From NCBI RefSeq assembly GCF_004115155.1, contig NZ_RDSM01000001.1, positions 434,001 through 498,000 of the forward strand: DNA of 64,000 nt, in the 5' to 3' direction. This stretch comes from Granulicella sibirica. Its GTDB lineage: Bacteria; Acidobacteriota; Terriglobia; Terriglobales; Acidobacteriaceae. The notes under the pieces are model-generated. The model was not told the DNA's origin and did not search any database. It saw only the letters and a program-made list of their open reading frames with translations. Position numbers and translations under genes: made by a program. Position 1 is the stretch's first letter. Every line of letters starts with the position of its first letter. Shown piece by piece: positions 1 to 8,391 of this stretch.

Positions 1-1
1 C

Positions 2-2248
2 TCAGACCCAAGTTACTCCGCCATCTTGCTCGACTGGGATCTTGAAGGCGAATCGCAGTTCGACGAACGCGCCGCGCTGCAGATTCTTCGCGCAGTCCGC
101 CGCCGCAACAAGAAGATCCCGATCTTCCTCATCGCCGACCGGACCCTGGTCTCGGAACTCCCCCTTGAAGTGGTCAAGCAGGTCCACGAGTACATCCACC
201 TCTTCGGCGACACGCCAGCGTTCATCGCCAACCGCGTGGACTTCGCCGTCGAGCGCTACCACGAACAGCTTCTTCCGCCCTACTTCCGCGAACTGAAGAA
301 GTACACCGACCAGGGTGCCTATTCCTGGGACGCCCCTGGCCACATGGGCGGAGTCGCTTACCTGAAGCATCCCGTCGGGCAGGAGTTCCACAGCTTCTTC
401 GGCGAGAACCTGCTGCGCTCCGATCTCGGCATCTCGACCGCGCCGCTTGGCTCCTGGCTCGACCACATCGGACCTCCGGGCGACTCGGAGCGCAACGCCG
501 CCCGTATCTTCGGTGCCGACTGGACCTTCTACGTCCTCGGCGGATCGAGCACGTCGAACCAGATCGTCGGCCACGGAGTCATCGCGCAGGATGACATCGT
601 CCTCGCCGACGCCAACTGCCACAAGTCGGTCTGCCACTCGCTGACCGTCACGGGGGCGCGCCCGGTCTACTTCAAGCCCACCCGCAACGGCTTCGGCATG
701 ATCGGCCTCGTACCGCTCAAGCGCTTCAGCCCGGAGAACGTCGCAGCGCTTATCGCCAAGAGCCCGTTTTCCGCCGGCGCGCCTTCCCAGCTTCCGACCT
801 GCGCCGTCGTGACCAACTCGACCTACGATGGGCTTTGCTATGACGTCGATCGCGTCGTGACCGAGCTTGCCAAGTCTGTCCCGCGCATCCACTTCGACGA
901 GGCGTGGTATGCGTACGCCAAGTTCCACAACATCTACAAGGGACGCTTCGCCATGGGCGTTCCGGACGACATGCCTGACCGCCCCGCCATCTTCGCCGTG
1001 CAGTCGACGCACAAGATGCTGGCCGCGTTCTCGATGGCGTCCATGGTCCACATCAAGCTGAGCCCGCGCGCTCCGCTTGATTTCGACCAGTTCAACGAAG
1101 CCTTCATGATGCACGGCACAACGAGCCCGTTCTATCCGTTGATCGCAAGCCTCGACGTAGCGGCAGCCATGATGGACGAGCCCGCCGGCCCGACGCTGAT
1201 GAGCGAGACCCTCCAGGACGCCATCAGCTTCCGCAAGGCGATGTCCTCGATTGCGCATCGTCTGCGCGCCGCGGAGCAGGGCTGGTTCTTCCGCCTCTAC
1301 CAGCCTGAGTTCGTCTTCGATCCGATGGACGGCGAAACCTATCTGCTGGAAGAGGCGGCCGACGGCCTACTCACCAACCAGTCAAGCTGCTGGACGCTGA
1401 AGCCCGGCCAGGATTGGCACGGGTACCAGGATGAAGACATCGCCGACGGCTACTGCATGCTCGACCCGGCGAAGGTCACGATTCTGACGCCCGGGGTGAA
1501 CGCGCAGGGTGTTATCAGCGAGTGGGGCATTCCCGCCGCTATCCTGACCGAATTTCTCGATGGCCGCCGTGTCGAGATCGCCCGCACCGGCGACTACACC
1601 GTCCTTGTTCTCTTCTCGGTCGGAACCTCGAAGGGCAAGTGGGGCGCGCTGCTCGAGAACCTCTTCGAGTTCAAGCGCCTCTACGACTCCGAAGCACCTC
1701 TCGAAGAGGCTCTTCCGGAGCTCGTCTCTAAGTATCCCGCGCGCTATCGCAATGTGACGCTCAAGGAGCTTTCAGACGAGATGCACGCGGCCATGGTCGA
1801 ACTGAACCTCGCCGGCCTGGTGAACGATGCCTGCGACGAGGACTTCGATCCTGTCCTGACCCCGGCGCAAACCTACCAGAAGCTCGTGCGCGGCGAGACC
1901 GAGCGGCTTCGCTTCGCCGACCTCGCGGGCCGCATCGCCGCCGTGATGCTCGTTCCCTACCCTCCGGGCATACCGATGTCCATGCCAGGAGAACGCCTTG
2001 GCAGCTCGGAGAGCCCGGTGATCAAGTTGATTCTCGCAATGGAGGAGTTCGGCAAGCGCTTCCCCGGGTTCGAACGCGAGGTGCACGGGATCGAGGTCGA
2101 CTCCGACGGCAACTACTGGATGCGCGCCGTGATCGAGACGCCTGGGCCAAAGAAGAGGCGCAACGGGAAGAACGGCGGTCCGCCAAGCTCCGCGCCGCGT
2201 GTCAATAAGCGCACCAGCGTGACGCCGGTCCGCCGGTCCACCGAATAA
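2..2248 (+). CDS. Orn/Lys/Arg decarboxylase, 5' end outside window
   Basis: PLP-dependent class-I basic amino-acid decarboxylase (fold type I). The reading frame is open from base 2, and the first residues (YSAILLDWDLEGE) look like the end of the N-terminal Rec-like wing domain, so the true start lies before the window. The TTG at 26 is unlikely to be the start. The PLP lysine is in the STHK motif (lysine codon at 1013). The upstream HFDEAWYAY stretch is the usual conserved aspartate region. About 740 residues are visible, close to the 710-760 usual for the family. The last ~30 residues are a basic, Pro/Ser-rich tail. Whether arginine, lysine or ornithine is the substrate cannot be decided here; arginine decarboxylase for polyamine synthesis is my best guess. 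Confidence 0.9.
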   Translation, partial: SDPSYSAILLDWDLEGESQFDERAALQILRAVRRRNKKIPIFLIADRTLVSELPLEVVKQVHEYIHLFGDTPAFIANRVDFAVERYHEQLLPPYFRELKKYTDQGAYSWDAPGHMGGVAYLKHPVGQEFHSFFGENLLRSDLGISTAPLGSWLDHIGPPGDSERNAARIFGADWTFYVLGGSSTSNQIVGHGVIAQDDIVLADANCHKSVCHSLTVTGARPVYFKPTRNGFGMIGLVPLKRFSPENVAALIAKSPFSAGAPSQLPTCAVVTNSTYDGLCYDVDRVVTELAKSVPRIHFDEAWYAYAKFHNIYKGRFAMGVPDDMPDRPAIFAVQSTHKMLAAFSMASMVHIKLSPRAPLDFDQFNEAFMMHGTTSPFYPLIASLDVAAAMMDEPAGPTLMSETLQDAISFRKAMSSIAHRLRAAEQGWFFRLYQPEFVFDPMDGETYLLEEAADGLLTNQSSCWTLKPGQDWHGYQDEDIADGYCMLDPAKVTILTPGVNAQGVISEWGIPAAILTEFLDGRRVEIARTGDYTVLVLFSVGTSKGKWGALLENLFEFKRLYDSEAPLEEALPELVSKYPARYRNVTLKELSDEMHAAMVELNLAGLVNDACDEDFDPVLTPAQTYQKLVRGETERLRFADLAGRIAAVMLVPYPPGIPMSMPGERLGSSESPVIKLILAMEEFGKRFPGFEREVHGIEVDSDGNYWMRAVIETPGPKKRRNGKNGGPPSSAPRVNKRTSVTPVRRSTE

Positions 2249-2270
2249 ACGAAGCCTCCCGGGTGCAGGC

Positions 2271-3815
2271 CTAGCTGGCGTGGGCCTTCATCCGGAACCT
2301 CGGCTCGTAAGGCACAACGGCATCCTTGCCACCGCGCTTCGCGGCATACAGCGCTTCGTCCGCCCGTTCCACGAAATCTCCCGCCGTGCGCGCATCCGCC
2401 AGCCCGGCGACCCCCATGCTGACTGTCACCTTGCCGTGATCAAACGAAATTTCGCTCAGCGCGGCGCGAAAGCGCTCCGCCCACTGCACCGCCTTCGTTA
2501 CGGAGGCATCGGGAAGAAGCACGACGAACTCTTCGCCGCCATGCCTTGCGGCCATATCGGTCGTGCGAACGGTGGATCCCAACACTTCGGCGAGCTTGCG
2601 TAAAACTGCGTCGCCTGCCGCGTGACCATGCTGATCGTTCACCTTCTTGAAGTCGTCGATATCGAGCAGGACAACAGAAAGATCACGACCATGCCGCCTG
2701 GATCGCGTGAACTCGATAGCCAGCCGTTCGTCAAAGGCGCGCCGATTCCGCAAGCCGGTCAGGCTGTCGGTGACAGAAAGCTGAAGAAGTGTGCGGTTCG
2801 CCTCTTCGAGTTCGGCCTGGTACTTGGCCAGTTGCGATGCATTCGCCATCTCGTCGGAGATATCGACCGACAGCCCGGCGAGGAAGATATTGCCGTTGCC
2901 ATCCGCATAAGGAAACTTCAGGGACCGGTAGTGACTGATCTTCCCGTCCGCTCCTGGTGCTTCTTCCACGTATTCGTGCTTCTCGCCCTCGGCAAGCACT
3001 TCAAGATCATGCGCCCGGTAGATCGCAGCCTTCTCAGTCGGCCAGATTTCGTGGTCGAGCTTGCCGAGCCAGTCGTCAGCAGTGATACCGAAGACTTCGG
3101 CAAAGATGCGGTTGTAGTACAGCATCCGCCCGTCAGCATCCTTGATATAGCTGACGAAGGGGCTGTTATTCATAAACGTGCGGAAGAGCGACTCGCTCGC
3201 GCGAAGATTGGCCGAGAGCGCCTTCTGCTGCTCGAGACTCTGCTCAAGGGCGACGCGCTTGGCGCGAAGCTCGATGCGGGCCTCGACCTGTTTCGACAGC
3301 ACCTCGAGCGCCTTGCTTTGTTCGCGGGTTAACGTTCGTGGTTTGCGGTCGATCACGCAGAGTGTTCCGAGCGCATTGCCATCCATGGCGGAGACGGGGA
3401 ACCCGGCATAAAACCGGATGCACATCTCGCCGGTCACCAGGGGATTGTTCCTGAAGCGGGCGTCTTCGGCCGCGTTCTCCACCACGAACAGGTCGGCCGT
3501 CTCGATCGCATGGGCGCAGAAGGACATGCTGCGGGGAGTCTCTTCGGCCGTCACGCCAAGAGCGGACTTGAACCATTGGCGATCGCGGTCGACGAGGGAG
3601 ATCAGGCTGATGGGGGTGCCACAGATAGCAGCCGCTAACTCCACAATCTCGTCGTACTCCGTCTCGTGCGGCGTGTCGAGGATGTGGAGCTCATGCAGAG
3701 CCCGCAGCCGTCGTTCCTCTCGCGACACCTCAGCGTTCACCGTTCCCAAGTCTCGCGCTCCCGCGAGGGACGCTTGAGGTGACTCAGCCGACCCTCGACC
3801 TGCAACGACAATCAT
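2271..3815 (-). CDS. GAF-PAS-GGDEF diguanylate cyclase
   Basis: Makes cyclic di-GMP from two GTP. Domain order is an N-terminal GAF domain (motif LDTPHETEYDEIVELAAAICG onward, shortened here), a coiled linker, a PAS domain (FRTFMNNSPFVSYIKDADGRML), and a C-terminal GGDEF domain. The active site reads GGEEF, a functional variant. An RTTD motif lies five residues before it, the spacing of the inhibitory c-di-GMP I-site, so product inhibition is expected. I start at the ATG at 3815 (about 514 aa); the frame extends further upstream but the extra residues do not look like protein. There are no membrane segments, so a cytoplasmic sensor is likely. It lies 61 bases after the small membrane gene on the same strand. 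Confidence 0.9.
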   Translation of the reverse strand: MIVVAGRGSAESPQASLAGARDLGTVNAEVSREERRLRALHELHILDTPHETEYDEIVELAAAICGTPISLISLVDRDRQWFKSALGVTAEETPRSMSFCAHAIETADLFVVENAAEDARFRNNPLVTGEMCIRFYAGFPVSAMDGNALGTLCVIDRKPRTLTREQSKALEVLSKQVEARIELRAKRVALEQSLEQQKALSANLRASESLFRTFMNNSPFVSYIKDADGRMLYYNRIFAEVFGITADDWLGKLDHEIWPTEKAAIYRAHDLEVLAEGEKHEYVEEAPGADGKISHYRSLKFPYADGNGNIFLAGLSVDISDEMANASQLAKYQAELEEANRTLLQLSVTDSLTGLRNRRAFDERLAIEFTRSRRHGRDLSVVLLDIDDFKKVNDQHGHAAGDAVLRKLAEVLGSTVRTTDMAARHGGEEFVVLLPDASVTKAVQWAERFRAALSEISFDHGKVTVSMGVAGLADARTAGDFVERADEALYAAKRGGKDAVVPYEPRFRMKAHAS

Positions 3816-3876
3816 CCCTGAAGAAGCGTCATCCGAAAAGGCAACGAAAGTGGGATCCAAACGGGAACAACCCGAC

Positions 3877-4047
3877 CTAATGTTTGATAAGCCACATAAC
3901 CCAGCTCGCCGCGATCGTCGAGCCGACAAGAAGGACAAAGCAGTATGCGCCAAAGCGAATCATCATCTTCGATTCCGAACGCATCGTGATACCGAAGACA
4001 ATCGACATAAAAAAGGCAAACAAGACCACTGCGGTGAAATGGGTCAC
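3877..4047 (-). CDS. 56-residue two-helix membrane protein
   Basis: A short gene starting with GTG at 4047 and ending TAG at 3879-3877. A good Shine-Dalgarno (GGGAGGA) lies about seven bases upstream. The start overlaps the stop of the preceding gene as GTGA, which indicates translational coupling. The protein has two hydrophobic stretches, roughly residues 5-20 (AVVLFAFFMSIVFGI) and 33-54 (GAYCFVLLVGSTIAASWVMW), joined by a short charged loop (RSESKMMIRF), and ends LIKH. That is the layout of a small integral membrane hairpin. I do not recognise a family. Coupling to the upstream membrane protein suggests they act together; this is inference. Confidence 0.75.
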   Translation of the reverse strand: MTHFTAVVLFAFFMSIVFGITMRSESKMMIRFGAYCFVLLVGSTIAASWVMWLIKH

Positions 4048-4457
4048 GAAGCTTTCCTCCCATTTGCGAGCGAATGGGCGTCGACGGCCGCGATGAGGTT
4101 CAGCAGGCCCGCCACGACGAGGAACTTGGTTCCGTAGTCCGCCACAGCGATCTGCACCGAGGCGTGTCCCCAGTCGAACATCCGGGCGCAGACATACAGA
4201 AGGCCTGAGCCGAGGTCGCCGGCGAACCCGAGAATATCCAGCAGGTCTCCCGTATTGGGCGTGTAGATCTTGCCCTCAAGGCCGATGCCGATGGCGAACA
4301 TGCTGACGATTGAAACCAGAAGGAGCGCGCCGCGAATCGGCTTCTTCAGCAAAAAGTGGCCCGCACCGGGAATCAACCAGCCTGCAAGTAGAACCACCGT
4401 CGGAGATATCCCTGCCCGGCCGCTTACTCTTGCCGGCACCTGCACCTGAGTCGTCAT
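4044..4457 (-). CDS. Small multi-pass membrane protein, DUF6677-like
   Basis: A 137-residue protein with about three or four hydrophobic segments: GLAGWLIPG-type segment near residues 20-35, LLLVSIVSMFAIGIG near 46-60, and others near 75-92 and 108-125. The motif LAGWLIPGAGHFLLKKPIRGALLL resembles the TM2-type GxGHFYLG...RG pattern and acidobacterial proteins I associate with DUF6677; the family name is from memory and not checked. It precedes and overlaps by four bases (GTGA) the 56-residue membrane gene, and follows the M24 peptidase by 26 bases, so the three probably form one transcript. Function unknown. Confidence 0.8.
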   Translation of the reverse strand: MTTQVQVPARVSGRAGISPTVVLLAGWLIPGAGHFLLKKPIRGALLLVSIVSMFAIGIGLEGKIYTPNTGDLLDILGFAGDLGSGLLYVCARMFDWGHASVQIAVADYGTKFLVVAGLLNLIAAVDAHSLANGRKAS

Positions 4458-4483
4458 CGGTCTTTATCTTATCGCAGCGCGGA

Positions 4484-5650
4484 CTATATCCGCACAAGCT
4501 CGCGCTGTACCCGCCCCGTCACCTCGGCCACGCCTTTGCGGGCGATCATGTCGACCTCGTTGCGCACGCCGAACTCGCCGGTGAAATAGAGGCCAGGCTC
4601 GACGGAGAAGCAGGTATTCGGCAAGATGCGGCGCACATCGTGCGTCTCGAGGTTGTCGAGGTGGGCTCCGCTGCCGTGCAGAACCGGCCCAATATTGTGG
4701 CCCGTCCGATGGGTGAAGAACTCGGCAAAGCCCGCATCGCGGATGACCGCGCGAGCGGCATCGTCCGCCTCCCAGCCCTCCACCGGCAGCCCGGAAGCGA
4801 AGCGCCGCCTGACCAGGTCGATGGCAGCATCACGGGCGTCGCGAACGACGTCGAAGACCTTCTTCTCCCGACCGGTCGGCTCGCGATCGACCACACCAGT
4901 CCATGTGATGTCGTAGAAGCAGGCATCCGGCCGATCGACCTTGCCCCAGATATCGATCAGCACGAAGTCCCCGCGCCGAATGGGCCTTGAGCTTTCCGGA
5001 GTCGGCTCGTAGTGGGAATCGGCGGAATTCGGCCCGACGCTGACGTTCGGCCCATGCTCCCAGACGATGCCATCGCGTCGCATCGCCTGGGACAGCCATT
5101 CGACCATCGCGAACTCGTCCGTGCCGGCCCCGCGCACACGTCGGCCCATTTCGCGCCAGCCCTCTTCGAGGATCGCGTCGATCTTCGCCTGCGCCACGTA
5201 GTGGGTGGCGATCTGTTCGTCCGTCATCACGGCCTCAAACTGGCTGACGAGGTCCGCCGAGCTGACGATCTCCTTGCCCATCTCACGCAGCACCTCGACC
5301 GTGCCCGCATCGACCATCGAGACGTACATGATCGCGTTCCTCGGCGAGTACTGCATGGCGATCTTCGTCACGCCATCGAGCAGCGTCGCGAGGCCACTTT
5401 CCAGCTCCTGCCAGGACGAGTAAACCGACCTCGCCCCTGGCAACGAATCCAGCCTGCCCGATTCGATGCGGTGGACGAGCTTCTTCGGCTCGCCATGCGC
5501 CGGAATCAGGTAGAACCACCGGCGGGTCACATGCCCGGCGGCAAATCCCAGGATCGTATACGCGAGCGGGTCTCGCCCATGATGATCGTAAAAGAGCCAC
5601 CCATCGAGCTTCTGCTCGCGCAACGCCGCCTGGATCGAATCGAGATTCAT
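4484..5650 (-). CDS. M24 family Xaa-Pro aminopeptidase-like metallopeptidase
   Basis: A 388-residue pita-bread peptidase that probably removes N-terminal residues preceding proline. It has an N-terminal creatinase-like domain (residues 1-130) and the C-terminal M24 domain. The five metal ligands expected for the fold are visible: Asp in FVLIDIWG, Asp in CFYDITWT, His in the THRTGHNIG/LHGSGAHLDN region, Glu in CFSVEPGLY, and Glu in VRNEVDM. There is no signal peptide, so it should be cytoplasmic. It starts at the ATG at 5650, divergent from the secreted hydrolase at 5705, with only 54 bases between the two starts. It is the first gene of the minus-strand set that runs into the diguanylate cyclase. 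Confidence 0.9.
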   Translation of the reverse strand: MNLDSIQAALREQKLDGWLFYDHHGRDPLAYTILGFAAGHVTRRWFYLIPAHGEPKKLVHRIESGRLDSLPGARSVYSSWQELESGLATLLDGVTKIAMQYSPRNAIMYVSMVDAGTVEVLREMGKEIVSSADLVSQFEAVMTDEQIATHYVAQAKIDAILEEGWREMGRRVRGAGTDEFAMVEWLSQAMRRDGIVWEHGPNVSVGPNSADSHYEPTPESSRPIRRGDFVLIDIWGKVDRPDACFYDITWTGVVDREPTGREKKVFDVVRDARDAAIDLVRRRFASGLPVEGWEADDAARAVIRDAGFAEFFTHRTGHNIGPVLHGSGAHLDNLETHDVRRILPNTCFSVEPGLYFTGEFGVRNEVDMIARKGVAEVTGRVQRELVRI

Positions 5651-5704
5651 CCTGCGATTCTATCGCCGCTTCATGATCGTTCAAATCGCTGTTAGGATGC
5701 GGCC

Positions 5705-7732
5705 ATGCCGGGCGAGCGTAACGAGACAAGCAGGATAGGAGCGGGCCTGAGAAGAGCAGTCCTCATAACTGCCGCAACCCTGTTGGGGCTATCGAGTGCC
5801 ATCGCACAGCAAACAGGTCCTGCCGAGGCGTCCGTGACAGCCGGCCACTACAGCGTCGGCAATCCGATGCTGAGCGCCACCTGGACGATTGACCGCCATC
5901 ATCTCGACAGCCTCGCGATCACCGACAAGCTGCATCACCGAACAATCCAGCTTCCCGATCCATTCGCAATTCTCCTCGCCGATGGGTCTATCGCCAATGC
6001 CGAGACCCTTGAAGCGACCGGCGCACCCGTTCGTAAGTCTCTTTCCGCCCAACCCTCCGCCTCCCGTCTTGCCGAGAGAGTTCCGGGCGTCGAGTTCGAT
6101 ACCCAGCTCGTCAGCAAGGACGCCGCCTTCCATGCGACTTGGGCCGTCATCCTGCGTGATGGCTCGAACTACATCCGCCAGTCGCTCGCCATCTCCGCCG
6201 GCGACAAGGATCTGCCCATCCAACGCGTGCAACTCCTCGACATCGCGCTTCCCGGGGCCCAGGTCGTCGGCTCGGTCAAAGGCTCGCCCATCGTCTCGGG
6301 CGATCTTTTCCTCGGCTTCGAACATCCTCTCTCCGGAAGCAACGTGGCGCGCGAACGAGCCACCGCTTTCATCGATCGGGAGCTCTCGCTGAAGGCCGGA
6401 CAATCGGTCACGTACAGCTCCGTCATCGGCGTCGCCCGCGAAGGCCAGATGCGCCGCGATTTCCTCGCCTACGTCGAGCGCGAACGTGCGCACCCCTACC
6501 GCACCTTCCTGCACTACAACTCCTGGTACGACCTCGGCTACTTCAGTCCCTACGATCAGGAGGGAGCGCTCGACCGTGTGAACGCCTTCGGGCGCGAACT
6601 GCATGAGAAGCGCGGCGTCACGCTCGACTCGTACCTCTTCGACGATGGCTGGGATAACCACGCGACGCTCTGGAGCTTCAACAACGGCTTCCCCTCGGGC
6701 TTCAGCAACGTCCGCAAAGCTGCCGAGAAGTACGGCACGGATCCCGGCGTCTGGATGTCACCATGGGGCGGCTACGCGGGTCCGAAGAAGGAGCGCGTCG
6801 AGTTCGGACGGCAGCAGGGCTTCGAGGTCGTCAGCAACGGCTTTGCGCTCTCCGGCCCGAAGTACTACGACCGCTTTCGCGATGTCTGCCTGGAGATGAT
6901 CCGCAAGTACGGCGTCAACCAGTTCAAGTTCGACGGCACCGGCAACGCCAACTCGGTCTTCAAGGGAAGCGCCTTCGATAGCGACTTCTCCGCTGCGCTT
7001 CATCTCATCGGCGAGCTCCGGCAGGAGAAGCCGGACCTCTACATCAACCTCACCACCGGCACCTATCCGTCGCCCTTCTGGCTCATCTTCGCCGACTCCA
7101 TCTGGCGCGGCGGCGAGGACGACGGCTTCGCCGGGGTAGGCCCGTACCGCGAACGCTGGATCACTTACCGTGATGCCGATACTTACGACCGCATCGTGAA
7201 GGCCGGTCCGCTCTACCCGCTCAACTCGCTCATGCTGCACGGCATGATCTACGCGAGCCTGCGCGAGCAGTTGAATGATGACCCCTCGAACGACTTCCGC
7301 AACGAGGTCCGCTCCTACTTCGGCACCGGGACCCAGTTGCAGGAGATGTATCTCACCCCGTCGCTGCTAAGTGCGCAGAACTGGGACGACCTCGCCGAAG
7401 CCGCCAAGTGGTCGCGCGGCAATGCCTCCGTGCTCAAGGACACGCACTGGGTCGGCGGCGATCCGGCGTGGCTCGAGGTCTACGGCTGGGGAGCCTGGAC
7501 ACCACAGAAGGCAACCCTCGTCCTCCGCAACCCGAGCGACAAGCCGCAAAGCATCCGCCTCGATCCACAGCTCGTCTTCGAGCTTCCCAAGGACGCAGCC
7601 AGGCGCTTTACGGCTCACAGCCCGTGGAAGGAAGACGCGTCAAAAGCGTCGCTGTCGCTTGAAGCAGGCACGCAGCAGGAGTTCCTGCTGGCCCCGTTCG
7701 AGGTGCTCACCTTCGACGTCACGCCGCAATAA
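5705..7732 (+). CDS. Secreted clan GH-D (alpha-galactosidase-like) glycoside hydrolase
   Basis: A 675-residue exported protein. A signal peptide is visible at about residues 15-36 (hydrophobic core VLITAATLLGLSSAIA before QQT). Residues ~40-250 form a beta-rich N-terminal domain. The middle is a TIM barrel with LHYNSWYDLGYFSP, LFDDGWDNH, GVWMSPWGGY and NQFKFDGTGN; the Asp of FKFDG is the position of the GH27/GH36 nucleophile. The C-terminal ~90 residues look like a beta-sandwich. This is the pattern of alpha-galactosidase-type enzymes; similar acidobacterial proteins are sometimes mislabelled enterotoxin. The exact sugar specificity cannot be read. The start is preceded by an AGGAT ribosome-binding site. 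No partner gene is adjacent. Confidence 0.8.
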   Translation: MPGERNETSRIGAGLRRAVLITAATLLGLSSAIAQQTGPAEASVTAGHYSVGNPMLSATWTIDRHHLDSLAITDKLHHRTIQLPDPFAILLADGSIANAETLEATGAPVRKSLSAQPSASRLAERVPGVEFDTQLVSKDAAFHATWAVILRDGSNYIRQSLAISAGDKDLPIQRVQLLDIALPGAQVVGSVKGSPIVSGDLFLGFEHPLSGSNVARERATAFIDRELSLKAGQSVTYSSVIGVAREGQMRRDFLAYVERERAHPYRTFLHYNSWYDLGYFSPYDQEGALDRVNAFGRELHEKRGVTLDSYLFDDGWDNHATLWSFNNGFPSGFSNVRKAAEKYGTDPGVWMSPWGGYAGPKKERVEFGRQQGFEVVSNGFALSGPKYYDRFRDVCLEMIRKYGVNQFKFDGTGNANSVFKGSAFDSDFSAALHLIGELRQEKPDLYINLTTGTYPSPFWLIFADSIWRGGEDDGFAGVGPYRERWITYRDADTYDRIVKAGPLYPLNSLMLHGMIYASLREQLNDDPSNDFRNEVRSYFGTGTQLQEMYLTPSLLSAQNWDDLAEAAKWSRGNASVLKDTHWVGGDPAWLEVYGWGAWTPQKATLVLRNPSDKPQSIRLDPQLVFELPKDAARRFTAHSPWKEDASKASLSLEAGTQQEFLLAPFEVLTFDVTPQ

Positions 7733-7884
7733 ACGCTTGCAATGCGTCGTCCTGTTGATCGCGTGACCTGCCTTCGAGCCGAACTTCCGTCTCACCCTAA
7801 CTGTCCACCAAGCGATCCGCGCAAAGCGTCTCGAGCGGTCTACTTTGATAAGTAGGCAGCACCCGGCAAGGAGACACGTGCCCT

Positions 7885-8391
7885 ATGACAGAGAGCCAGA
7901 ATCCGGAATCGGTTTGGGACTATCCCCGTCCCCCTCGCCTCGAGGCGACCGCGCGGCAGCTTCGCATCACCCACGGCGGCATCCTTCTCGCCGAAACGAC
8001 GCGCGCCCTGCGCATTCTTGAGACGAGCCATCCGCCCGTCTATTACATCCCTCAAGCCGACATCGCCATGCAGTTCCTGATCCCGTCTTCGAGCCGCAGC
8101 AGCTTCTGCGAGTTCAAGGGGTCCGCCGTCTACTGGAACATCGATCTCTCCGCCGAAGTGGACGAACCGGGATCGTCCACTGTCTCCGAAGATGCCGCCT
8201 GGAGTTACCCGCATCCAACCGCCTCGTACACCGCTCTCCGCGATCATCTCGCCTTCTACGCCAACCGCGTCGACGAATGCACGGTGGACGGTGCAGTCGT
8301 GATGCCGCAGCCCGGCGACTTCTACGGCGGATGGATCACCTCCCACGTTAAGGGTCCCTTCAAAGGCGCACCCGGCACACGCGGCTGGTGA
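7885..8391 (+). CDS. DUF427 domain protein
   Basis: A 168-residue soluble protein with the DUF427 core: an ESVWDYPRPPRLE start, then LAETTRALRILETSHPPVYYIP and the conserved SFCEFKGSAVYWNI strand, and a later DHLAFYANRVDECTVDG stretch. Biochemical function of the family is not firmly known. Its stop overlaps the first possible start of the cytochrome P450 (GTGA at 8388-8391), so the two are likely co-translated and may act on the same small molecule; that link is inference. A GGAG sits 13 bases before the ATG, a rather long spacing. Confidence 0.88.
   Translation: MTESQNPESVWDYPRPPRLEATARQLRITHGGILLAETTRALRILETSHPPVYYIPQADIAMQFLIPSSSRSSFCEFKGSAVYWNIDLSAEVDEPGSSTVSEDAAWSYPHPTASYTALRDHLAFYANRVDECTVDGAVVMPQPGDFYGGWITSHVKGPFKGAPGTRGW

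Noticed and set aside
2..1258. 418-codon minus-strand frame opposite the decarboxylase
   Set aside because: Shadow of a clear PLP decarboxylase; rich in Arg, Val, Asp and Gly as GC-rich antisense frames usually are.
3884..4096. 70-codon plus-strand frame opposite the small membrane gene
   Set aside because: No ribosome-binding site and Lys/Arg-rich product; the minus-strand 56-residue frame has a strong start signal and clean membrane helices.
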